Of a stretch of DNA of 64,000 nucleotides, positions 58,058 to 64,000 are shown in pieces (position 1 is the stretch's first letter; each line of letters starts with the position of its first letter). Where the stretch lies: contig NZ_RBAM01000008.1 of NCBI RefSeq assembly GCF_003626645.1, positions 124,001 through 188,000 of the forward strand, given 5' to 3'. The stretch is from Streptomyces klenkii. GTDB lineage: Bacteria > Actinomycetota > Actinomycetes > Streptomycetales > Streptomycetaceae. Below the pieces are notes generated by a model that had not been told where the DNA came from, did no database searches, and saw only the letters and a list, made by a program, of their open reading frames with translations. The position numbers were made by a program, and so were the translations under genes.

Positions 58058-58951
58058 CTAGGCGAAGACGACCGTCCGCCGGCCGTTGAGGAGCACGCGG
58101 TGCTCGCTGTGCCACTTGACCGCACGCGCGAGCGCCTGGCACTCGACGTCGCGGCCGATGGCGACCAGCTGCTCCGGGGTCACCTCGTGACCGACGCGCT
58201 CGACCTCCTGCTCGATGATCGGGCCCTCGTCGAGGTCCGCGGTCACGTAGTGCGCGGTCGCACCGATCAGCTTCACGCCGCGCGCGTGCGCCTGGTGGTA
58301 CGGCCTGGCGCCCTTGAAGCTCGGGAGGAAGGAGTGGTGGATGTTGATGATCTTCCCGGAGAGGACCTTGCAGAGGTCGTCCGAGAGGACCTGCATGTAG
58401 CGGGCGAGGACGACGAGCTCGACGTTCTCGGCCTGGACGAGCTCCAGGAGCTTCGCCTCCGCCTCCGCCTTGGTGTCCTTCGTGACCGGAATGTGGTGGA
58501 AGGGGACCCCGTAGGAGCCGACGAGCTCGGCGAAGTCGGTGTGGTTGGAGACCACGGCGGCGATCTCCACCGGCAGGGCGCCGATCCGCGAGCGGAAGAG
58601 CAGGTCGTTCAGGCAGTGCCCGAACTTGGACACCATCAGGACGATGCGCATCTTCTCGTCGCCCCGGTGGATCTGCCAGTCCATCTGGAAGGAGTCGCCG
58701 ATGGCGGCGAAGCTGGCGCGCAGCTTCTCCAGGGTGACGGGCGCCTCCGCGCCGAAGTGGACGCGCATGAAGAAGAGCCCGGTGTCGCGGTCGCCGAACT
58801 GCTGGCTGTCCTCGATGTTGCACCCGGTCATGAAGAGGTAGCTGGACACCGCGTGGACGATGCCCTGCTTGTCGGGGCAGGAGAGGGTGAGGACGTACTG
58901 CTCGGGCTGCGCTGGGGCCCCTTCGGCGGCAGGGGGCTGGGAGGCGTTCAT
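58058..58951 (-). CDS. purU: Formyltetrahydrofolate deformylase
   Basis: A 297-residue protein starting MNASQPPAAEGAPAQPEQYVL. The N-terminal ACT domain (about 18-90: LTLSCPDKQGIVHAVSSYLFMTGCNIEDSQQF) is followed by the formyl-transferase fold with FGHCLNDLLFR, the SFLPSFKGARPYHQAHARGVKLIGATAH catalytic region (Asn-His-Asp set including the HHSFLPSF His) and DEGPIIEQEV. It hydrolyses 10-formyl-THF to formate and THF in the cytoplasm, balancing one-carbon units for purine synthesis. Length is normal. ATG 58951 is supported by the family N terminus; the ribosome site is weak. Confidence 0.95.
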   Translation of the reverse strand: MNASQPPAAEGAPAQPEQYVLTLSCPDKQGIVHAVSSYLFMTGCNIEDSQQFGDRDTGLFFMRVHFGAEAPVTLEKLRASFAAIGDSFQMDWQIHRGDEKMRIVLMVSKFGHCLNDLLFRSRIGALPVEIAAVVSNHTDFAELVGSYGVPFHHIPVTKDTKAEAEAKLLELVQAENVELVVLARYMQVLSDDLCKVLSGKIINIHHSFLPSFKGARPYHQAHARGVKLIGATAHYVTADLDEGPIIEQEVERVGHEVTPEQLVAIGRDVECQALARAVKWHSEHRVLLNGRRTVVFA

Positions 58952-59010
58952 AGCCCAATAGCCTCGCACACCCGCAGGGCCCCCTGAACCGCGCCGCGAA
59001 GCGCCACGGC

Positions 59011-59505
59011 TCAGCGCACCTGCGTCAGCCGCTCCAGCACCTCCAGCGGGCGCGGCGGTGCCTCCGGCTCGTCCCCATCGTTCAGCGCGAGCCGCACGTG
59101 CGCCTCCCGGGCGGCAAGGACGGCCTCCGGCCAGCCGTGGTGCTCCAGATACGCCGAGACCGGGGCGTCCGGCCCGACCTGGTGCATGATCCGCAGGACG
59201 CGCAGCACGGCGAGGTCGACGAGCGCGGCCTCGCCCGAGTCGCGGAAGATCGTCCCGATGTATTTCTCGGCCGACCAGTTGTCCAGCCAGGTGTCCTCGA
59301 CGAGCCGGTAGACGGCGTCCGTCACATCCCCGAAGCCCTCGTCGCCGGCGAGCCAGCGCTCGCGCTGGAAGACCGGGTCCGAGAGCATGTGCAGCGCCGA
59401 GCGCACCTGCGCACGCCAGCGCCACCACGGCATGTCATTGAGCGGCATGCCGTCCATGGTGGTCGAGCGGCGGCCGCGGCGGGAAGACTTCTCCGAACCC
59501 TGCAT
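59011..59505 (-). CDS. SCO4402 family protein
   Basis: A 164-residue protein starting MQGSEKSSRRGRRSTTMDG. The conserved core MPLNDMPWWRWRAQVRSALHMLSDP, then DAVYRLVEDTWLDNWSAEKYIGTIFRDSGEAALVD, and LEHHGWPEAVLAAREAH identifies the family named after S. coelicolor SCO4402, which lies next to purU there too (from memory). It is helical and probably cytoplasmic; function unknown. Starts at 59505 and 59457 (MDGMPLND) are both possible; neither has a strong ribosome site. It is upstream of purU on the same strand with a 59-bp gap, so they may be co-transcribed. Confidence 0.85.
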   Translation of the reverse strand: MQGSEKSSRRGRRSTTMDGMPLNDMPWWRWRAQVRSALHMLSDPVFQRERWLAGDEGFGDVTDAVYRLVEDTWLDNWSAEKYIGTIFRDSGEAALVDLAVLRVLRIMHQVGPDAPVSAYLEHHGWPEAVLAAREAHVRLALNDGDEPEAPPRPLEVLERLTQVR

Positions 59506-59562
59506 AGCAATCGATCGTACGTTCCCCCACTGACATCGGCCCCGAGACCCCGGGAGTCACCC

Positions 59563-61107
59563 TCAGAGCTGGGCCCACGAGTGCTGCGAAAGCCCGTACT
59601 TCTTCGCGATCGGGTTCCACAGGTCCGCGGCCGCCTTCTTGGCGGCCGTGGCGTCGCCGCTGGCACGGTCGCCCGCGGCGCTCTCACCCGAGGGGCGCGC
59701 GTGGCCCTTGACGCAGCCGTGCTTGCCGCCGACCTCGCCCGCCCACGCGGCGTAGTGGCTGTCCGCGGAGGAGGACGACTGCCACGCCTTGGTCAGCTGC
59801 GCCGACAGCTCGGCGCTGTTGGGGAGCTTGTCGATCGCGGTCTTCTGGAGCCGGGTGACGAGGCCGTCGCGCTGCTTGGCGGCGTCGCGCAGGTCGGACG
59901 CGGACTTGTCCAGGTCCTTGCAGCTACGGGTCGAGTCGACGGCCTTGATCACGGCGTCGCGGCTGTTGTTGCTGTCCTTCAGCAGGGCGTCCAGGGCCTT
60001 GGCCTGGGCGACCGCCGGATCCGCGGGGTCGGCCGACGCCGACGGCTCCTTCTTGCCGCCGTCGTCACCCTTGGGCGCGTCGCCGGGCGTCTCGGAGCTG
60101 ACGGCGGCGTTCTGCGGGGTGTCCTTCTTCTCGTCTCCCCCGCCCCCACTGAGCAGCGCACCGGCGGCGAGCCCGGCGACGGCACAGCCGGCGACGACGA
60201 TGCCGACGATGGCCGCGGTGGGCAGCTTCCGCCGAGGCGGCGGGGAGACAGGAGCGGGCTGCGGGGGCGCCACGTGCGGGGCCGCCACGTGCGGGGCACG
60301 CGGCGGGGGTACGTGCCCGGGCCCGGCGGCCCCGGAGGCCGCGGCGGAGGCCGCAGAGGCACGGAACAGCCCGTCGAACTCGGAGGGCGGAGGCCGCTCC
60401 CCCTGCGCGGGGGCACCGCCGAGCGGCGGCTGATAGGGGTGCGGCGGCACGGGGGCGCCGCCGACGGGCCCGCCTCCGGCGACGGGGGGAAGGTACTGAG
60501 TGGCAGCGGCGGAATCGTCACCGCTCACGGGCGGCAGATGCTGCGTGGCAGCAGCGGAAGCACCCCCAGAAACAGCCCCACCACCCACAGGCGGCAGATA
60601 CTGCGTAGCAGCAGCGGAAGCATCCCCGGAGGCCGCACCCCCACCCACAGGCGGCAGGTATTGCGTGGCAGCAGCGGAAGCACCCCCAGGGGACACACCC
60701 CCACCCACAGGCGGCAAATACTGCGTAGCGGCAGCAGCGGAAGCATCACCACTGACCGGCGGCAAATACTGCGTAGCGGCAGCAGAATCGTCACTGCTGA
60801 CAGGCGGCAGGTACTGCGTAGCGGCAGCAGAAGCATCACCGCTAACGGGCGGCAGATACTGCGTAGCAGGATCCGCAGAAGCTCCGGAGGCGGCGGAGGC
60901 GGAGGCGTCCCCCCGCCCGGCACCGGGCAGCGGACCGGAGGCGACCGGTGGCAGATACTGCGTGGCTTCGGAGTCGCCGGGGCTCGCGGGGCCGCCCGGC
61001 GGCATCTCGGGCGGCAGGGGCGCGCGCTGTGCGTCGGGACCCCACGGCTCGCCCCAGGGCCGGCCGGCGGCCGGCTGAGGCGCGTTGCCCTGTCCGCTCT
61101 GCGTCAC
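59563..61107 (-). CDS. Membrane protein with nine ATQYLPPV repeats and an extracellular helical domain
   Basis: A 514-residue protein starting MTQSGQGNAPQPAAGRPWG. Residues about 45-220 hold nine copies of (A)ATQYLPPV (one is ATQHLPPV) in Ala/Gly/Ser-rich spacers. A Pro-rich region and RRK precede one transmembrane helix (AIVGIVVAGCAVAGLAAGALL, about 305-325), so the repeats are cytoplasmic. An acidic linker and a helical outer domain (about 355-514; AVDSTRSCKDLDKSASDLRDAAKQ, ending GLSQHSWAQL) follow. Each repeat offers a Thr that a Ser/Thr kinase could phosphorylate. The DNA of the repeats uses many A-ending codons unlike its neighbours, a sign of recent expansion. Function unknown. Confidence 0.8.
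   Translation of the reverse strand: MTQSGQGNAPQPAAGRPWGEPWGPDAQRAPLPPEMPPGGPASPGDSEATQYLPPVASGPLPGAGRGDASASAASGASADPATQYLPPVSGDASAAATQYLPPVSSDDSAAATQYLPPVSGDASAAAATQYLPPVGGGVSPGGASAAATQYLPPVGGGAASGDASAAATQYLPPVGGGAVSGGASAAATQHLPPVSGDDSAAATQYLPPVAGGGPVGGAPVPPHPYQPPLGGAPAQGERPPPSEFDGLFRASAASAAASGAAGPGHVPPPRAPHVAAPHVAPPQPAPVSPPPRRKLPTAAIVGIVVAGCAVAGLAAGALLSGGGGDEKKDTPQNAAVSSETPGDAPKGDDGGKKEPSASADPADPAVAQAKALDALLKDSNNSRDAVIKAVDSTRSCKDLDKSASDLRDAAKQRDGLVTRLQKTAIDKLPNSAELSAQLTKAWQSSSSADSHYAAWAGEVGGKHGCVKGHARPSGESAAGDRASGDATAAKKAAADLWNPIAKKYGLSQHSWAQL
60485..60975 (-). repeat. Coding tandem repeats for ATQYLPPV
   Basis: Within the membrane protein gene, units of about 36-60 bp containing GGCGGCAGATACTGCGTAGC or close variants recur nine times. 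Many codons end in A (GCA, CCA, ACA), lowering local GC compared with the rest of the gene. Confidence 0.75.
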
Positions 61108-61202
61108 CGGGACTCCTCAAGCTGTACGGCAACTTATCGATAGCGCGGCCACGCTACCGGGTCACCGCACGGCAGGGCCATGCGGCCGAGATCCGGCGGG
61201 AG

Positions 61203-61331
61203 GGCGGCGGGGGCGCAGGGGTGTTCCGGAATGCTGCCGGATATTTGTGGGCGAGGTTCCGGGTACGTCTGCGACTGACGGTTCCCGCCCGTAAATATCC
61301 GATTCCGGAACACCCCGGAGCCCCCGCCGCC
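61203..61331. repeat. 129-bp imperfect palindrome
   Basis: The left arm 61203-61253 and right arm 61286-61331 are inverted copies. From outside in: 12 identical bases, a 3-bp mismatch, 15 identical bases (GGGGTGTTCCGGAAT / ATTCCGGAACACCCC), a 5-bp insertion in the left arm, then 14 of 16 identical (CGGATATTT core), around a 32-bp centre. It lies between two same-strand genes, 39 bp after the TPR-regulator stop. Confidence 0.85.
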
Positions 61332-61370
61332 CGGCACCGGACAACGCGCCCGAAACCCCCGACGCCGCCC

Positions 61371-62759
61371 CTACGCCGCCTGCACCTCCAACCGCGCCCC
61401 GAACTCCCGCACAACCGGCTCCTCCCGGTAAGGAGCCAGCCGCTGCTGGAAGTCCTCCAGGTACTCCGCCCCCCGGTTGGACCTCAGCGTCCCCAGCAGA
61501 TCCAGCGCCCGGACCCCCGTCGCGCACGCCTCGTCGACGTCCCGCTGCTGGACCTGCGCCGTGGCCAGCAGCAGCATGCCGATGGCGCGCCTGCGCACCC
61601 GGCTCTCCGCGTGCCCGGCGATGGCGTCCTCCGCGTGCCGGCGGGCCTGCTCGGCCTGGCCGAGGTCGCGGTGGCAGTGCGCCAGTTCGTCCGCCAGGTA
61701 AGCCTGGTCGAAGTGCCGGATCCAAGCGGGGTCACCGGAGTCCGCGGACGGCTCACCGGCCTCCTCCAGCTTGGCCATGGCCTTGGCCGCGACGACCTGG
61801 CAGGAACGAGCGTCACCGAGCAGCGCATGCCCCCGCGCCTCCGCCGCGTAGAACATCGCTTCGGCCCGCGGCGTGACGTGCCCCCGGGCTCCTTCCTGCG
61901 CCGCCTTCGCCAACTGCGCGATCTCCCGCGGGTTTCCCAGCGAGGCGGCCAGGTGACTCATGCTGGCGGCCAGCACATACCCCCCGTACCCACGGTCCCC
62001 CGCAGCCTGGGCGAGACGCAGTGCCTGGATGTAGTACCGCTGGGCGAGCCCGGGCTGCCCGGTGTCGACGGCCATGTACCCGGCGAGTTCGGTCAACCGT
62101 GCGACGGCGGCGAACAATTCGCGCCCCACGGACTCCCGGTAGGACCCGGCGAGCAGCCCGGAGACGACGCTGTTGAGGTAGTGGACGACAACGGGCCGAA
62201 CATGCCCACTGCCGTACCGGTGATCGAGCTCAACGAGCGCCTCAGTAGTAGCCCGCACGGCATCCACGTCGGAGGCCCCCACCCGCGCCCCCGCGTTCCG
62301 CGCGACCTGCGGATCGGCCCCGGTGATGAGCCAGTCGCGGCTCGGTTCGACGAGCGCGGACGAGGCGACGGACGTCCCGCTGAGGAAGTCCCGGCGCCCG
62401 ACGTCGCTGCGCCACAGCTCACACACCTGCTCGATCGCGCCGAGCACGGTGGGCGAGAACTGGAGGCCGACGCCGGAGGCGAGGTTCTTGCCGTTCGCCA
62501 TGCCGATCTCGTCGATGGTGACGGTGCGCCCGAGCTTGCGGCCGAGCGCCTCGGCGATGATGGCCGGGGCCCGCCCGCGCGGCTGCTGGCCGCGCAGCCA
62601 GCGGGCTACGGACGTTTTGTCGTAGCGCAGGTCGAGCCCGTGCTCGGCACCGCACATATTGACGCGCCGGGCGAGGCCGGCGTTGGAGCAGGCGGCTTCC
62701 TGAATGAGCGCCTGCAGCCGTTCGTTCGGCTGCCGCGCCACGAGTGGCCGTGCGGCCAT
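61371..62759 (-). CDS. NsdA-like TPR regulator
   Basis: A 462-residue protein starting MAARPLVARQPNERLQALI at ATG 62759. The N-terminal part, SNAGLARRVNMCGAEHGLDLRYDKTSVARWLRG, is an HTH-like segment, followed by GRAPAIIAEALGRKLGRTVTIDEIGM. After about residue 180 come TPR-like helical repeats (LTELAGYMAVDTGQPGLAQRYYIQALRLAQAAGDRGYGGYVLAASMSHLAASLGNP and later ones). This matches the NsdA-type family of Streptomyces regulators that repress antibiotic production and sporulation, though it may be a paralogue. It is divergent from a Prim-Pol-domain gene across 341 bp, and a long palindrome follows its stop. Confidence 0.85.
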   Translation of the reverse strand: MAARPLVARQPNERLQALIQEAACSNAGLARRVNMCGAEHGLDLRYDKTSVARWLRGQQPRGRAPAIIAEALGRKLGRTVTIDEIGMANGKNLASGVGLQFSPTVLGAIEQVCELWRSDVGRRDFLSGTSVASSALVEPSRDWLITGADPQVARNAGARVGASDVDAVRATTEALVELDHRYGSGHVRPVVVHYLNSVVSGLLAGSYRESVGRELFAAVARLTELAGYMAVDTGQPGLAQRYYIQALRLAQAAGDRGYGGYVLAASMSHLAASLGNPREIAQLAKAAQEGARGHVTPRAEAMFYAAEARGHALLGDARSCQVVAAKAMAKLEEAGEPSADSGDPAWIRHFDQAYLADELAHCHRDLGQAEQARRHAEDAIAGHAESRVRRRAIGMLLLATAQVQQRDVDEACATGVRALDLLGTLRSNRGAEYLEDFQQRLAPYREEPVVREFGARLEVQAA

Positions 62760-63100
62760 GCTGTACCCCCTGGGACTGCTAAGCGTTCGCGGCGCGGTCC
62801 GCCGCGGAATGCGGAGAAGCTGTGACAGCTGACACTGACTGCTGCGCTGACTGCGTCTTCCCCTGTGATCTTTGCCCCCTGAATGTCCGGAGAATGCGGA
62901 CTTAACGGTAATGACAGCAAAGGCGGCAATGGCCAGACAATGACTGTCTCGCCCCGTCGCCGGACAGGTGGCTACCCAGCCTCGGCGGTCAACCCGCGTC
63001 TGCGCCCCCGTACATGCATCCGTGCGCCCCACGTGCATGCCCTGGCACCGCCCACAAGCGTGAGCCTGAGCCGTAACCCCTCGTGACAGGGGGAGTTGTG
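62760..63100. promoter_or_regulatory. Divergent region between the TPR regulator and Prim-Pol genes
   Basis: A 341-bp gap with no gene. It is moderately AT-rich around 62880-62950, likely promoter territory. CATGCA (63013-63018) and TGCATG (63034-63039) flank a GTGCGCCCCACG segment, forming a short inverted repeat. Nothing else stands out. Confidence 0.35.
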
Positions 63101-63775
63101 ATGGGCGTGGAAGAGACCATCGCAGTAGGAGCCCCGCACCTCCCCCAACAGCGCAGCGAGCAACTGCTGGACGCCGCTGTCAGGTACGCGGAGGAGCGGC
63201 ACTGGGACGTATTCGGCGGCACGTGGCTGAAGGTGGAGGAGGGGCGGGAGTACTGCTCGTGCGGTGATCTCGGCTGCCCCTCCCCCGGTGCGCACCCGGA
63301 CCGCCCGGACTGGGCCACGCAGGCCACCGGCAGCGCGGTCGCCATCCGCCGCATGTGGGAGCAGCAGCCCGCCGCTTCGGTCCTGCTTCCGACGGGCCGC
63401 ACGTTCGACGCGCTGGACGTCCCGGAGACGGCGGGCTGCCTGGCGCTGGCCCGGATGGAGCGGATGAACGTCCAGCTGGGGCCGATCACGTGCACCCCGT
63501 TCCGCCGGATGCTGTTCTTCGTGCTGCCCGGCGGGGCGCTGAAGGTGGGGGACGCCGCCCGGAAGCTGGGCTGGCACCCGACGTCGCTGGATCTGATCGC
63601 GCGCGGCGAGGGCGACTACGTGGTCGCGCCGCCCACCCGCGTGGGGACGCGCGGTTCGGTGCAGTGGGCGCGCCAGCCCACGGTCGCCAACCGCTGGCTG
63701 CCGGACGCGGACGAGCTGGTGAGCGCGCTCGCCTACGCGTGCGGACGGGATGCGGCGGACGCCCGCCGCAGGTGA
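63101..63775 (+). CDS. Bifunctional DNA primase/polymerase N-terminal (Prim-Pol) domain protein
   Basis: A 224-residue protein starting MGVEETIAVGAPHLPQQRSEQ at ATG 63101, with GGGGGAG upstream. It resembles the Prim-Pol N-terminal domain: AAVRYAEERHWDVFGGTWLK, CSCGDLGCPSPGAHP (Cys/His set, likely zinc), WATQATGSAVAIRRMWEQQPAASVLLPTGRTFDALDVP (with the D-x-D-like acidic site in FDALDVP), and YVVAPPTRVGTRGSVQW. It lacks a helicase or plasmid replication partner, so it is probably a chromosomal regulator or repair factor. It is divergent from the NsdA-like gene, a conserved pairing in Streptomyces. The stop lies in the loop of a terminator hairpin. Confidence 0.85.
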   Translation: MGVEETIAVGAPHLPQQRSEQLLDAAVRYAEERHWDVFGGTWLKVEEGREYCSCGDLGCPSPGAHPDRPDWATQATGSAVAIRRMWEQQPAASVLLPTGRTFDALDVPETAGCLALARMERMNVQLGPITCTPFRRMLFFVLPGGALKVGDAARKLGWHPTSLDLIARGEGDYVVAPPTRVGTRGSVQWARQPTVANRWLPDADELVSALAYACGRDAADARRR

Positions 63776-63793
63776 CGTGCGCTGCGGCGGGCG
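63760..63793 (+). terminator. Terminator overlapping the Prim-Pol gene end
   Basis: CGCCCGCCGCA (63760-63770) pairs with TGCGGCGGGCG (63783-63793); the loop contains the TGA stop of the Prim-Pol gene. It lies between convergent genes. Confidence 0.65.
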
Positions 63794-63821
63794 CCGTAGG
63801 GGCCCGGGTCGGCCGGGGAGG

Positions 63822-64000
63822 TCAGCCGAGCTCGCGCGCCTCGGCCACGTACCCGTCGGGCCGTACGAGAAGGGCCGTGCGACGGGCGTCGGCGCGGGTG
63901 ACCGTGGTGACGCCCGTCTCCTGCCGGGGCGGTGCGCCCGCCTCGCGCGGCAGCACGCGCACGTGTGTCCCGGCGCGCAGCGCCTCGTACAGGCGAGTGG
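63822..64000 (-). CDS. FAD-dependent monooxygenase, C-terminal end (truncated by window)
   Basis: Only about 58 C-terminal residues are visible, on the minus strand, with the stop at 63822-63824. The translation includes LYEALRAGTHVRVLPRE, then RTALLVRPDGYVAEARELG at the end. The pattern ALLVRPDGYVA is typical of the thioredoxin-like C-terminal domain of PheA/TfdB-type aromatic hydroxylases, which are common in polyketide tailoring and aromatic catabolism. The FAD-binding part is outside the window, so substrate and completeness cannot be judged. Confidence 0.7.
   Translation of the reverse strand, partial: TRLYEALRAGTHVRVLPREAGAPPRQETGVTTVTRADARRTALLVRPDGYVAEARELG

Overview
The window is very GC-rich, with strong third-position G/C, frequent GTG starts and many ATGA/GTGA stop-start overlaps. 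Together with the gene content (mycothiol-type domains, DUF397/XRE pairs, PspC proteins, many Ser/Thr kinases, SCO4402-family protein, NsdA-like regulator) this points to a chromosomal segment of Streptomyces or a very close relative. The pcrA / icmB / guaA / chorismate mutase / kinase region looks, from memory of S. coelicolor, like conserved core gene order. I see no insertion sequence, CRISPR array, rRNA operon or large antibiotic cluster. One tRNA gene, Arg(ACG), lies at 36954-37026.

Layout. 1-4.6 kb: tail of a SWIM zinc-finger protein, DUF5691 protein, isobutyryl-CoA-mutase-type B12 subunit (icmB), lipase. 4.7-12 kb: membrane-anchored M23 endopeptidase with WDTS repeats, PcrA helicase, small membrane protein, NlpC/P60 hydrolase, GYSAG esterase. 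12.2-18.3 kb: an envelope-stress-like module, namely a NarL regulator with a PspC histidine kinase, a divergent PspC/LiaF-like membrane protein with a small partner, a receptor Ser/Thr kinase, and DoxX. 18.5-24.7 kb: L,D-transpeptidase, class II aldolase, hydrolase, Uma2 nuclease, guaA, then a chorismate mutase gene behind a putative leaderless leader peptide and terminators. 24.7-32.3 kb: a structured 650-bp gene-free gap, GMC oxidoreductase, aldehyde dehydrogenase, two more receptor kinases.

32.4-52.8 kb is accessory in character: a repeat lectin, a MerR regulator on a 19-bp-spacer promoter, small zinc/unknown proteins, an XRE/DUF397 pair, the tRNA, a class C serine hydrolase, a winged-helix protein, a beta-trefoil lectin, DUF6247, a chimeric IS30-HTH/MarR-like regulator divergent from DUF4097 plus a DrrAB-type exporter, an AraC/GyrI regulator, a VOC protein with a 14-TM MFS pump controlled by a divergent TetR, an M64 protease, a peptidase-type hydrolase, and an XRE/TPR regulator behind a 7-copy 18-bp tandem repeat. 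53-64 kb: a second two-component system, a STAS protein, an ECF sigma factor with a zinc-finger/MDMPI fusion as partner, purU, SCO4402 family, an ATQYLPPV-repeat membrane protein, a 129-bp imperfect palindrome, an NsdA-like TPR regulator divergent from a Prim-Pol protein, and the end of a flavin monooxygenase.

The most unusual signals are non-coding: the chorismate mutase leader (24108-24332), the 18-bp array (51272-51411), the long palindrome (61203-61331), the GCAACG half-site cluster (41732-41854), and the hairpin-rich gap (24681-25267). Functional statements are inferred from sequence motifs read by eye; no database search was possible.
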